NCBI GenBank assembly: GCA_002702655.1
Contig: PABB01000066.1
Location: 1-64,000 of the forward strand
From: Planctomycetaceae bacterium
GTDB taxonomy: Bacteria > Planctomycetota > Planctomycetia > Pirellulales > Lacipirellulaceae
Length of the DNA stretch: 64,000 nucleotides
Direction of reading: 5' to 3'
Shown here: one piece after another, positions 1 through 8,224 of the stretch
How the letters are laid out: every line of letters begins with the position of its first letter
Numbering within the stretch: the stretch's first letter is position 1
Position numbers and translations under genes: made by a program
Notes under the pieces: model-generated
Databases searched by the model: none
What the model was told of the DNA's origin: nothing
The model's input: the letters and a program-made list of their open reading frames with translations, nothing else

Positions 1-864
1 CATGGAGAGCTTCTCCACGCCCTGAATCAGACCGTCGACCACTAGCGGATTGTGCTTGCCGTGCGGGCCGCCGTGGCGTCGCACCAGAGCCCGCACAATC
101 TCTTGCCGCTGCTTGTCCGTGAGCGTGGGCACGTTGCCGGCTTGATCCTTGCCGATTCGCACCATGAGGTCAGGGTGAACGCCTTGCGTGAATGCTCGGT
201 GTTGGGCTCTCTGGATTTCCTCATCCGTGGCAACCGCCAACGCCTGGGCCTGGAGGGGCGAGACGGCCCCGAACGGGTCCGAAGGATCGGGCAGCGTGAA
301 CGGGATCACGTCTTCACCCGGCAAGGTGTAAGTCTCTGCCGAGCCGTAGGGCCGCAGCGTCCAACTCCCTCGCAGAGGGTCGTTGGCTTCAATCCAATGC
401 GAGGGGATGGGCCAGATTTGTCCCTCTGTCAGCCACCAGAATGCCCGGCCCGTCAGCAAGAGCGAGCCCACAGACGAAAACATGAGCGACCAACGCACCA
501 TGAGCGGGTTGGGTTGCTCCAAGGTGCTCAGCAAGGCATGCGATGCGAGCGGCTCCAGGGTATCCCCCAAGCCCTTCAGGGAGCCCGGCAAGTAGAGCTT
601 GCGGCCCTTGGGCGGCTTGCCGATCCGACCCACGTACAGAGGCTGACCAGCGATCTTGGTTGCGATCGTCTTCACCGCAACGTAGGTCCAGCCGGAGAAG
701 TGGCGGTATTGCTCTTGGTGCTTGCCCAGGTTCGCCGAGAGCGGCCCCAGGTTGGGCATGTTGGCCGCGAGGGAATGGGCCGTCGCAACAGCCTTAGAGG
801 CCGCCGCGTGCATCCTGTCGCAATCTGCCAGGGCTCGGGAGAGACTATCCACTTGAGGCCTCAT
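1..864 (-). CDS. phage portal protein (HK97-type), 3' end cut by window edge
   Basis: The reverse strand reads open from ATG at 864 to the left edge, giving 288 residues without a stop. The portal forms the ring at one capsid vertex through which DNA is packaged and ejected. Portal-like features are the aromatic stretch HFSGWTYVAVKTIATKIAG near residue 60, and the block PDPSDPFGAVSPLQ followed by an A/Q-rich helix near residue 200, which matches the family pattern of Asp-Pro, Gly, Ser-Pro-Leu before a long helix. Its start overlaps the stop of the upstream coiled-coil gene by 20 bp, so the two are probably co-translated. The C-terminal half lies outside the window. The family is recognised from motifs and from the nearby capsid and terminase; HK97-type is the best fit. 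Confidence 0.85.
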   Translation of the reverse strand, partial: MRPQVDSLSRALADCDRMHAAASKAVATAHSLAANMPNLGPLSANLGKHQEQYRHFSGWTYVAVKTIATKIAGQPLYVGRIGKPPKGRKLYLPGSLKGLGDTLEPLASHALLSTLEQPNPLMVRWSLMFSSVGSLLLTGRAFWWLTEGQIWPIPSHWIEANDPLRGSWTLRPYGSAETYTLPGEDVIPFTLPDPSDPFGAVSPLQAQALAVATDEEIQRAQHRAFTQGVHPDLMVRIGKDQAGNVPTLTDKQRQEIVRALVRRHGGPHGKHNPLVVDGLIQGVEKLSM

Positions 865-1036
865 TCTGAGCACGCTGGCGAACGTATGCGGAGGTCTCCG
901 CCTTGATGCGTTCGCGGTCCCTTGCGATCACCGCCGACAGAGTGTCAATCTCCGCCTGCTGGATGGCGATCGTGCGTTCCGCCACAGTCAGCTTCGCTTG
1001 TAGCTCGGCGATCTTCTCGTCAGCAGACTTGAACAT
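845..1036 (-). CDS. small coiled-coil phage protein
   Basis: A 63-residue protein, almost entirely a charged amphipathic helix of heptad type (ADEKIAELQAKLTVAERTIA and onward). I chose ATG at 1036 because AGG lies six bases upstream; a GTG at 1057 would add seven residues but is poorly spaced. It lies between a hypothetical gene and the portal, overlapping the portal start by 20 bp. Small coiled-coil proteins in head modules can be scaffolds or connectors, but nothing here fixes the function. Confidence 0.6.
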   Translation of the reverse strand: MFKSADEKIAELQAKLTVAERTIAIQQAEIDTLSAVIARDRERIKAETSAYVRQRAQNEASSG

Positions 1037-1156
1037 GTAGCACCTAAGGGAAAGCACCTCCCCGCCAACGAGGCAAGCGGGGAGGGCTCCCTGTAAACAG
1101 CTTCCCCGACCGTGGGCGGGTTCCGGTCCAAGAAAGCTGCTGGTCGAGGCGACCAG

Positions 1157-1672
1157 TTACTTCTTTGCCGCCAGCTTCAGTAGGGCCTCTAGGGTCTTTT
1201 CCTGAAGCTCTGCCTGACGTTCCAAGGCTGCCGCCAGCCGGTCCATCGGCCCCGGCCGTTGCGAGGAATGGAAGCGAGTTTCCGGCGTGCCTTCCACTTC
1301 GGGCAAGTCGCCCGCAACCAGTCGGCCGGCTCCGCCTTCCACGATGGCCCGCAAGTGGTGAATGGCCGTGGCCACGTCGCACTTGAACGGCTGCCGTTGG
1401 TCAGGGAGCTTGAAGCCCTTGGCTTCGATCTTCTCCCGCAAGGCGGCAAACTCGGCATCGTGCAAGGGCTCGATAATGGCCCCTTCGCCCGACTCCGGGT
1501 AATACTCGATTCGCTGGCCGGGGATGCCTTCGCCCCACTCTTGGTGGAGCTTCATGCCGTTGGGCTCCGCGATCTTCCGCACGTCCAACGCCCCGCGGAT
1601 TCGCATCCGCAGCGGGGCGAAGTAGACGCATTGGTTGCGAGGGCCGGCAATCTCAACTGCTACAGTTTTCAT
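1157..1672 (-). CDS. hypothetical protein of the phage head module
   Basis: A 171-residue protein I do not recognise. It begins only five bases after the major capsid stop codon, so it is almost certainly in the same transcript. The N-terminal part (residues 1-60) is mixed beta-like sequence, the middle is charged, and residues 145-171 form a Leu/Glu/Lys-rich helix. No signal peptide or membrane segment is visible. By position it could be a head-completion or decoration protein, but that rests on location only. Confidence 0.7.
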   Translation of the reverse strand: MKTVAVEIAGPRNQCVYFAPLRMRIRGALDVRKIAEPNGMKLHQEWGEGIPGQRIEYYPESGEGAIIEPLHDAEFAALREKIEAKGFKLPDQRQPFKCDVATAIHHLRAIVEGGAGRLVAGDLPEVEGTPETRFHSSQRPGPMDRLAAALERQAELQEKTLEALLKLAAKK

Positions 1673-1677
1673 TCGGT

Positions 1678-3072
1678 TTAGGCCTCAAAGTTGTCGCTGA
1701 AGGCGAAGGCGTTGGCGTCCATCACCCGACCGCCGTAGCGACCGCGGGCGATCATCAATGCCAGGTTCTTCAGCCCCAACTCACGGCCGCCGGTCTCAAA
1801 GCGAATTGACAAGCCTTGCCGCCGGTAGAGCCGATAGCGACTCATGGCACCGAAGGCCGCCTGATTGTTGGCGACGTTGTTATTGATGACGAAATCGTGC
1901 TCCAGAATGCGATAGTGCGAATGGAGCATTCCAAACACTCGGCGAGCATCGGCTGTGCCAACCGGGATGCCGACGCACCTGGAATAGGTCGTGTCATTGG
2001 CCAGGAAGCAGCAACGGGCGGTCGGGTTGCGGTATTGCTTGCCAACCGCAAACAGCAAGGCTTCGTAGTCATTGACTTGCGGAGCCGCACCATCACCGCC
2101 GGCCGGGTTGCCGATGTCCGTGAGGCTGCTGGCCGTGAAGATGCCTTCCGGCTCGCTGGTGCCGTTGCCCAGAGCAATCACCCGGTCCAGTTCCGCCATG
2201 AGACGCTGACCGACAAGCTCAGTCAGGATGCGGCCCAGATCAATTGGCGTATCGGCCAGCAGGTCGCGGCCCAACTCCACCGCACAGGTGACAGGATGAA
2301 GCGTGGTGTCGATGCCGGCAACGATGCCCGAAGTATCGAAGGGCGTCATGGCCGTGCCTTCGCCCACGCCCCAAGTGGCCGTAGGAGTGCTCACGCTGGC
2401 GGTCTCCACGCTGTTGCCCTTGGGTACGTCCCTGAGGTCGACCTTGGGGACAAGCTCGCTGTGCAAGAGCGGGAACGTCACCACGTTGGCGTCAAAGAAC
2501 TCGGGCACCAGCTCCGTGCCGCCAGAGGTCGCATCGGACAGCAGGGCCTTCACCTGCATGCCATCGACTCCGGTTATGAACCCGCCATTGATGGAGCCGC
2601 ACCACTTCTCTTCCGCAAAACATTGGTCGAGAAGCTGCTTTTCGTGCTCGTTCAGCGAGACATTCATGCCGGAGCGACCGGCCAGAAACTTCAGCAGGGC
2701 ACCGCTGCGGGCGTTGTCCAACTCGCTGGGCAATTCAACCGTCTTGCCGTGCTCGTCCCGGACAGGCTCGCCCGTGCGAACGTGCTTGCCGGCAGACTTC
2801 GTGCTGCTGTATCGCTCGCTCGGTTTCTTGACGCGAGGATCGCCAAAGACTTGGCCAGCCGTGGGCGAATCAGCAGCGACAACGCCCCGCACGAAGTTCG
2901 CGGCCTTTCGCTCATCGTCGGCAAGCTCAAAGGCCTTCAGCCGAGCTTGCGACAGCGTGCCGTCTGAGATGGCGGACTTCACCGCCCGGTCGAGAACAAA
3001 CTCATCATCGACGCTGGCCGCAACGTAGTCATGCTTAACCAGCCAGCCCTTCAGGCTCTCGGATACTGCCAC
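1678..3072 (-). CDS. HK97-family major capsid protein
   Basis: This 464-residue protein would build the icosahedral shell. The first 130 residues or so are charged and helical, like the delta/scaffolding region of HK97-type capsids. The rest has the fold signature: the segment around SGGTELVPEFFDANVVTFPL (residues 185-205), an E-loop region, PTARCCFLANDTTYSRC (about 350), and a C-terminal stretch ending VMDANAFAFSDNFEA with aromatic beta strands. No separate prohead protease gene is visible near it, which is unusual because HK97 heads mature by proteolysis; the protease may lie past the left edge or be absent. Gene order (terminase, capsid, two small genes, portal) differs from the common terminase-portal-protease-capsid order. 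The family call is confident; the maturation mechanism is unknown. Confidence 0.85.
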   Translation of the reverse strand: MAVSESLKGWLVKHDYVAASVDDEFVLDRAVKSAISDGTLSQARLKAFELADDERKAANFVRGVVAADSPTAGQVFGDPRVKKPSERYSSTKSAGKHVRTGEPVRDEHGKTVELPSELDNARSGALLKFLAGRSGMNVSLNEHEKQLLDQCFAEEKWCGSINGGFITGVDGMQVKALLSDATSGGTELVPEFFDANVVTFPLLHSELVPKVDLRDVPKGNSVETASVSTPTATWGVGEGTAMTPFDTSGIVAGIDTTLHPVTCAVELGRDLLADTPIDLGRILTELVGQRLMAELDRVIALGNGTSEPEGIFTASSLTDIGNPAGGDGAAPQVNDYEALLFAVGKQYRNPTARCCFLANDTTYSRCVGIPVGTADARRVFGMLHSHYRILEHDFVINNNVANNQAAFGAMSRYRLYRRQGLSIRFETGGRELGLKNLALMIARGRYGGRVMDANAFAFSDNFEA

Positions 3073-3175
3073 TTCTCAAAACGCTGTTCCCCCGCCCAGG
3101 GGATTGATTCAAAAGGGGGTGGCGGTAGGTGTAGTACCGCCACCCCGCAGGACTTTGGCCCATGAAAGACCGTCT

Positions 3176-4687
3176 CTAAGAAAACACAAGTTGCCTATTC
3201 TGGGTCAAGGCGAATTCGCCCTGAATTTGCTTCGCGGCAACCAGGGCCAAACTGAGTGCCGTTGCCGCGTCAGCATGCCGGGTGCCTTCGCCCGTATTCG
3301 TGCGTCTGGCCGCTAGACGATAACCGCTCGTCTTCTCGTCCACCCGCAGCCGTTTCAGATCGGCCGACAAGATGCCATGCGGGTACATGGTGAACGTGCG
3401 TTCGCGGAATCCCTCCAGGACAGCCTGTGCCATGCTCTGGAGATTGGCTGGCGTGAAGTGCAAAGGCTCGCTGACAATGCCGGCCCGTTGGCAGTTCTCA
3501 ATCAACTGCATGGCCTGCCAGGGATCAGCCGCCAGCCGAGAGATGCCAAACCGTTGATGGAGCTTGAGAATCTCTGCCTCTATCTCGGTAAGCTCAACCC
3601 GGCCTTTCGTCGGCTCCCAAACTTTCACATAGACCAACTCAACCCGGGCGGTGGCCGCGTGAGTTATCCACTCGGATTGTGTCTGCGGGCCGTCGATCAG
3701 GTCCAAGTCAGCCATCGCGGACCAAACCCGCGGGAGCTTCTCTGGCTTGATGAACTTCTGTTCCGACCAACCAACATGCTTGCGGACCAGCACCAGGGCA
3801 GATGCGTCGCGACTCAATCCAATGTCCAATCCGGCGACCGTCAGCCAGCCATTCTGCCGGCCCGTTGGCGGTCGCGTCATCGTGATGGCGGACTCGATAT
3901 CAGCCACGGTCAGGGCCGGGCTGTCCGTGCCGTCGATCCACTCATTCAGCCACAACCGCCGGTAGACCGGATCGGGCAGCAGTCGCCGCTGTTCCGCCAA
4001 TTGCTCCGGGGTAATCCAGGACGCACAAGGCCCCTCCAACCGCCGAAACAACCAGCTTTCATCCTCCCGGATCGCTTCGCGAAGGGGCCAAACCCAAGAA
4101 TCCTGCCAACCCGCGTTGCCGATCACCATCAGCAAACAATGGCGACGCTTGGCCGCGGCACTGAAAAGCGAGTCCCACAGGTCCCGACGCTGCCAATGGC
4201 TGACCTCATCGCAGATCACGAAATCCGGCAGCGTGCCGTAGCTAGAGGCGGCATCCGAGCTAATCACCACAAGCTCAGAGCCCGTGTGCTTGTTGAAGAC
4301 CCGGTCCTTCCGTACCTGGAGGATGTTGCTCAGCCAGGGATTCACCCGCAGCAAGGAATCTATCGCGGCAATCAAGAGGCCCGCTTGGTCCGAGTCAGCA
4401 GCCGCCACCACGCCGGAGAGCTTGGCCCGGCTGGCGAATAGCAGCCAACTGGCGGCAATCGCGATGTCGGAAGTCTTGGAGTGACCGCGGGGGCGTTCAA
4501 TCCACGCCCTGAGCTTGGCGTCGCCCTTGCGAGTCACCACCCGGAGCAAGCCGCCGTCTATGGCCTGAAAATTTTCACGTTGCCAGTCGTCTAGCACCTC
4601 CCCCAGACGCACCGGGCCAGCGTCGGCATCTATCAGGACCGCGTTGCGGAAGGCAGCCGGGTCTGCCATAAGTGTTTTTAGTTCCAT
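3176..4687 (-). CDS. phage terminase large subunit
   Basis: The 503-residue ATPase/nuclease motor that would pack DNA through the portal. A Walker A-like RPRGHSKT lies at residues 66-72, Walker B FVICDE at about 156-161, and the coupling motif VIGNAG at about 188-193. The nuclease domain starts with AGLDIG (Asp 288), the first acidic ligand of the RNase H-like fold. Length and domain order are normal. It is followed by 100 bp and then the capsid gene on the same strand. A copy of the 14-bp palindromic motif seen elsewhere in the element falls inside its coding sequence at 4566-4579. Upstream, the two opposite-strand genes separate it from the candidate small terminase. Confidence 0.88.
   Translation of the reverse strand: MELKTLMADPAAFRNAVLIDADAGPVRLGEVLDDWQRENFQAIDGGLLRVVTRKGDAKLRAWIERPRGHSKTSDIAIAASWLLFASRAKLSGVVAAADSDQAGLLIAAIDSLLRVNPWLSNILQVRKDRVFNKHTGSELVVISSDAASSYGTLPDFVICDEVSHWQRRDLWDSLFSAAAKRRHCLLMVIGNAGWQDSWVWPLREAIREDESWLFRRLEGPCASWITPEQLAEQRRLLPDPVYRRLWLNEWIDGTDSPALTVADIESAITMTRPPTGRQNGWLTVAGLDIGLSRDASALVLVRKHVGWSEQKFIKPEKLPRVWSAMADLDLIDGPQTQSEWITHAATARVELVYVKVWEPTKGRVELTEIEAEILKLHQRFGISRLAADPWQAMQLIENCQRAGIVSEPLHFTPANLQSMAQAVLEGFRERTFTMYPHGILSADLKRLRVDEKTSGYRLAARRTNTGEGTRHADAATALSLALVAAKQIQGEFALTQNRQLVFS
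4566..4579 (-). repeat. palindromic motif copy 1, CGTGAAAATTTTCA
   Basis: TGAAAATTTTCACG on the plus strand, with the perfect palindromic core GAAAATTTTC. The same 13-14 bases recur at 7619-7631 and 8211-8224. This copy sits inside the terminase reading frame. Three copies of a 13-mer in 4 kb is not expected by chance, so it is a candidate protein-binding site. Confidence 0.55.
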
Positions 4688-4730
4688 ACAATCGACCGTG
4701 ATCGTTTAGCCGTACTAGGGAGTGGTACAG

Positions 4731-5594
4731 ATGGCATATGAATACGATTCCGACCCAAATGACGAACGGACGATATCTCACCAACGATGGGGTAGTTGGT
4801 CTGGTTTTCTCGCAGATGCTCCAGCCGGAACGGTCTACTCTTACCGCGATGCAATGAGCCAAGGCATCCCCGCCGAGTTCTCAATTCCCAATGCGGTTGA
4901 GGCCTATTGTGAACACTGCAAGGGGGTCCATCCGTTTAATCCCAAAGACATCCACGGTGAGACGCTTGAACGGGAGTTGATGGCTGGACTGTTCACTCTG
5001 AAGTGCCGTCGATGCTGCAAGTCGTACATCGTCATCGCAGTCATGGCCGAATACGTTCAGGGCATTTATTGGCGACTTACCAAGGCAGGGCAAACACCGC
5101 CTCCCGGCCCGCCTTTGCCAGCGAGGTTGCTCCGCCTGCTGACGGGGCATTCGGAACTACTGAAGCAGGCTCGGCGTGCTGAGAATGCTGGACTTGGAAT
5201 CGGGGCATATGCTTACTATCGCCGAGTTGTTGAGGTCGAGCGGGATGTTCTGTTCGGTGAGGTTATTAAGTACGCTGAATCGAAACCTGGCCAGGATGAC
5301 GTGGTTCAAGCCTTCACCGATGCGAAGCAAGAGCGGCAATTCACCAAGTCATTTGACATGGTCAAGGATCACTTGCCGGACCAGTTGAAGATCAATGGCG
5401 AGAACCCCTTTACGCTCCTACACGCCGCGATGAGCGATGCGGTCCACAATTGGACGGATGAAAAATGCCTGAAGGTTGCTGGCAGCATTCGGACGGTTCT
5501 GACTGCATTCGCTGAGACGCTCGCGAATGTGCGGAAGAGCGAAGACCTCATAAAGAACGCGATAAAGGACCTTCGCGAGGCCGGCGACGACTAG
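4731..5594 (+). CDS. zinc-ribbon protein with DUF4145/HEPN-like C-terminal domain
   Basis: A 287-residue protein transcribed against the phage head genes. ATG at 4731 is preferred because AGGGAG lies eight bases upstream; an in-frame GTG at 4722 overlaps that site. A zinc-binding pair, CEHC and CRRC, lies about 35 residues apart in the first 100 residues. The C-terminal half is helical, with AYYRRVVEVERDVLF and later LLHAAMSDAVHNWTDEKC, resembling the Arg...His layout of DUF4145/HEPN-like domains found in some defence and toxin proteins. That similarity is my reading of a pattern, not a search result. It converges on the next gene, sharing the CTAG that holds both stop codons. It is a likely accessory (moron) gene of the element. 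Confidence 0.7.
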   Translation: MAYEYDSDPNDERTISHQRWGSWSGFLADAPAGTVYSYRDAMSQGIPAEFSIPNAVEAYCEHCKGVHPFNPKDIHGETLERELMAGLFTLKCRRCCKSYIVIAVMAEYVQGIYWRLTKAGQTPPPGPPLPARLLRLLTGHSELLKQARRAENAGLGIGAYAYYRRVVEVERDVLFGEVIKYAESKPGQDDVVQAFTDAKQERQFTKSFDMVKDHLPDQLKINGENPFTLLHAAMSDAVHNWTDEKCLKVAGSIRTVLTAFAETLANVRKSEDLIKNAIKDLREAGDD

Positions 5595-5815
5595 GTCTCA
5601 CGCCACCCCTCGCCTTCGTCTTCTCGATACGCCAAGTGCTTCTCAACCAGCGTCTGCCCGTCCAGGACCAGCCCGATGCTCTTCTGTAGCTCGTTGATGC
5701 TGTTGCAGATCGGGGACATACACGCCACGCTGAAGACGTGGAGGTGTGCGGAAACGACACGCTCCGTCTCTTCGCGGATCATCCGGCGGATTTCGGCTAC
5801 TTCTTGGTCGGTCAT
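5591..5815 (-). CDS. small hypothetical protein
   Basis: A 74-residue soluble protein, helical and Glu/Arg-rich at the N terminus (TDQEVAEIRRMIREETERVV), with two cysteines in the middle. No family is recognised. Its TAG stop (5591-5593, reverse strand) and the TAG of the convergent neighbour (5592-5594) are read from the same palindrome CTAG, so the two genes abut with no spacer. It may be the last gene of the minus-strand series interrupted by the plus-strand cargo. Confidence 0.5.
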   Translation of the reverse strand: MTDQEVAEIRRMIREETERVVSAHLHVFSVACMSPICNSINELQKSIGLVLDGQTLVEKHLAYREDEGEGWRET

Positions 5816-5904
5816 GCTTTGGTGCGGAATGAAATCGTGGCGTGGGCTGAGAGCATGGATACAATAGAAGTTGTCTAGTCTTGCCGCATAGAGTGGAGCG
5901 TCTA

Positions 5905-6924
5905 ATGCGAAATATCGTCAAGGCATTTACCACCATCGGCATCCTTGCTCAGGTACCCGTCGCCCACGCAGTCGTGACGTTTGACTGGGCCACGGTTGGC
6001 AATCCTGGCAACGCAGCTGATTTCTTCGGCGACGGTCGCGTTGACTACACGTACCGCATCAGTAAGCACGAAGTCACGAATGCCCAGTACGTGGAGTTTC
6101 TCAACGCGGTCGATCCGACAGGAGCCAATTTGCTCTCGCTGTACAACCCGAGAATGTCGAGTGACACACAAGGCGGAATTGACATCGATGGCGATGCGTC
6201 CAGCGGTGCAAAGTACCAAGTCAAAGCCGGTCGCAACTTCAATCCTGTTGTGTTTGTGTCGTTCATGGACGTGATGCGTTTCGTCAATTGGCTCCACAAT
6301 GGCCAAGGGCTGGGGGATACGGAAGCTGGCGTCTATCACATCACCACGGGTTGGGATGAGATACGTTCCCAAAATGCCAAGTATTTCATGCCGAGCGAAG
6401 ACGAGTGGTACAAAGCGGCGTTCCACAAAGGCGACGGCGTGACCGGCAACTATTGGGATTTCGCAACTGGGACCGACTGGGTCCCGTACAGCGATAATCC
6501 AAATAGCCTAAATACTCCAGACGACACGAACGTCGCCAACGGCTTCGCAAATGATTATCTGCCTAATGGCTACGGTGACGGCTTTGCGGTAACGGGATCG
6601 ATGACTTTTGACAATCAGCAGGTTCATCTGACTGACGCAGGTGCCTACTCATTGGCGACCAGCCCCTACGGAACGTTTGACCAGAGCGGCAACGTTGCGG
6701 AATGGACTGAAACAATCGGACGCCCCTACTTTCGTTTCACTTGGGGGGGCTCTTTCAGGACCGACTCGCGAAACCTTGGGGTTGGATCTCGGGGGCTAAC
6801 CCCGACTGGAACCGAGAGCAGCGATCTCGGCTTCCGGGTCGCCTCCCGCATCCCCGAACCCAGCACGCTGCTGCTAGGGGCCTTGGCTGGCTTGGGTTTC
6901 TTGCTGCATAGGCGTTCTCGTTAG
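5905..6924 (+). CDS. exported FGE/SUMF1-fold protein with PEP-CTERM tail
   Basis: A 339-residue protein starting at ATG 5905, with GGAG seven bases upstream and a signal peptide ending near AHAVV. Residues 45-310 show the formylglycine-generating-enzyme/SUMF1 fold: ISKHEVTNAQYVEFLN near the start, MPSEDEWYKAAF in the middle, then GNVAEWTE, a WGGSF block and GFRVA. The tail IPEPSTLLLGALAGLGF followed by HRRSR is a PEP-CTERM sorting signal, recognised by exosortase for surface delivery. The cysteines needed by true formylglycine-generating enzymes are not evident, so it is probably a structural or binding member. A host-style surface protein inside a phage element is unusual and suggests captured cargo or lysogenic conversion. 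It lies on the plus strand, opposite the packaging genes. Confidence 0.85.
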   Translation: MRNIVKAFTTIGILAQVPVAHAVVTFDWATVGNPGNAADFFGDGRVDYTYRISKHEVTNAQYVEFLNAVDPTGANLLSLYNPRMSSDTQGGIDIDGDASSGAKYQVKAGRNFNPVVFVSFMDVMRFVNWLHNGQGLGDTEAGVYHITTGWDEIRSQNAKYFMPSEDEWYKAAFHKGDGVTGNYWDFATGTDWVPYSDNPNSLNTPDDTNVANGFANDYLPNGYGDGFAVTGSMTFDNQQVHLTDAGAYSLATSPYGTFDQSGNVAEWTETIGRPYFRFTWGGSFRTDSRNLGVGSRGLTPTGTESSDLGFRVASRIPEPSTLLLGALAGLGFLLHRRSR

Positions 6925-6961
6925 GTCTGCCAGCCGCCCGCACACCGGGGGCGGTTAGCGA

Positions 6962-7414
6962 TCAGGATTGTTCTGCTGCATCGTGTGGGGGTCGTGGGCT
7001 CGCGTAGAGGGCCTCAATCACGGTGGTTGGATTCTTGTCTAGCTGTAGGGAAGCAATCGCTCTGTCGCGGCTCTCGCTCGCCTTGCCGATGTCCCTGGAG
7101 TAGGCCAGACGTTGGTCATAGGTCAACTCAGCGAATCCGACCCGCAGCCAGCGTGTGACCAGCAGGGCATGACGTTCCCACCTCGCGGCCGTGGCGATCG
7201 CACAGGCGTCTGCGAGGCCGATGGAGCCCTTGGCTGCGATCACCTCATCCTCAAGGGCCTTACGGAAGGCGAGCACCAGACGATGCACGTAGGCACCTCC
7301 CGGCGGGCATTGGCCGATCGCACTGCGGATGCCGGACTTGAGAGCCGACCGTCTCCGCTTGTCACGGCCTTTGACCATCTGCTGGCCTTCGTAGAGTGGT
7401 TGGTTGGTGTTCAT
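6962..7414 (-). CDS. hypothetical protein, candidate small terminase by position
   Basis: A 150-residue basic, helical protein. The N-terminal 30 residues are Lys/Arg-rich (VKGRDKRRRSALKSG), followed by helices such as AYVHRLVLAFRKALEDEVIA. No family is recognised. It is the first minus-strand gene before the terminase large subunit if the plus-strand cargo is ignored, where small terminases usually lie, and a long non-coding tract precedes it, as with packaging sites. Both points are positional only. A GACACCC/GGGTGTC inverted repeat lies 33 bp upstream of its start. Confidence 0.5.
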   Translation of the reverse strand: MNTNQPLYEGQQMVKGRDKRRRSALKSGIRSAIGQCPPGGAYVHRLVLAFRKALEDEVIAAKGSIGLADACAIATAARWERHALLVTRWLRVGFAELTYDQRLAYSRDIGKASESRDRAIASLQLDKNPTTVIEALYASPRPPHDAAEQS

Positions 7415-7446
7415 GATCGCTGTCGATGCGTTGCTTATTGAGACTG

Positions 7447-7464
7447 GACACCCAAACGGGTGTC
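7447..7464. promoter_or_regulatory. inverted repeat GACACCC-AAAC-GGGTGTC, candidate operator
   Basis: A perfect 7-bp inverted repeat with a 4-bp centre, 33 bp upstream of the start of the 6962-7414 gene. The same heptamer forms a cluster in front of the integrase, 3.3 kb away, so one regulator may act at both places. It could also fold as a short RNA hairpin in the leader. Confidence 0.4.
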
Positions 7465-7618
7465 AGGCCGCATGGCAGTGATGCTCTAAGGTCTTCAGTG
7501 TCAGGCGGTTAGGGTAAGCCGGCAGGGGATACCCGATCCCTTTTGACTCGATGCGGGGTGGTTCAGATTGATTGTGTCGGCTCTCGCCAATTCAGGACCA
7601 GTCGAGTTTGGTTCTCAC

Positions 7619-7631
7619 GAAAATTTTCACG
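7619..7631 (-). repeat. palindromic motif copy 2
   Basis: GAAAATTTTCACG, the inverted 13-bp match to the copy at 8211. With it, the copy brackets a gene-free stretch. The flanking bases CAC before the motif make this site close to a full palindrome. Confidence 0.55.
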
Positions 7632-8161
7632 CAGCCTGTGCTGCAAGAATCCTGTCGCACCAAGCGTCTGAGGTGTTCAGTTCAGTCTGTGTCTGTGGGG
7701 TCTAGAGTCTATTAGGGGACTTGATGTAGGGGGTAGGCGTACCGAGGGCCTCCCAGGGTGAGTATGGGTGTCCTACCGTTTGGCGATGGTGACTGTCTTC
7801 TGACTCGGCTTATGGATTCTGGTTGCCGTCTGAGAGTCTTATGCCGCAGTTTTGGGTTCTCACCTTGTGGACCAGGACGTGCCCTCTGGCCGGCGGATCA
7901 ACTACCGCCCCGTTGCCTGGATAAACTGCTTTCGCAGAACCGCGTTTCAACTCTCTCCGTTCGGCTGCCCCTTGGCCCGTGTTGGCCTCCGGCATCCTGC
8001 AACCACTGGGGGAGGTTTTAACCCCAGCCGTTTTTCTATTCCGATTCCTTTTGGCTCGGGCGAAGCAACCGGCACAAGCAAACCCGCTTCCCAAGATCTC
8101 GTTTCGTGTTAGCATGGGAAGTGAAGACAGCCCGCTTCCTCATCAGCGTGGCTCTGGATAA

Positions 8162-8198
8162 AAGGTCCGCGGCCCTTAGCAAGCTGCGGGCCTTTTTT
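8162..8198 (+). terminator. intrinsic terminator
   Basis: AAGGTCCGC pairs with GCGGGCCTT (one G-U pair) across a 15-base loop and runs into TTTTTT on the plus strand. Read on the minus strand, the stem ends in CCTTTTATCC, so it may also stop the integrase-to-HTH transcript. The stronger T run on the plus strand implies a plus-strand transcript crossing the gene-free tract. Confidence 0.6.
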
Positions 8199-8210
8199 CG
8201 TTGCGTCTTT

Positions 8211-8224
8211 CGTGAAAATTTTCA
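8211..8224 (+). repeat. palindromic motif copy 3, CGTGAAAATTTTCA
   Basis: An exact match to the copy in the terminase gene (reverse strand) and a 13-bp match to copy 2. It lies 12 bp past the terminator and 50 bp from the end of the small HTH gene. Confidence 0.55.

Noticed and set aside
52-906. A 284-residue plus-strand frame at the left edge
   Set aside because: The reverse strand encodes the portal protein; this frame is its shadow.
7758-8115. Short frames on both strands inside the gene-free tract
   Set aside because: Rich in Cys, Arg and Pro, without ribosome sites, and overlapping hairpins. None looks like a protein.
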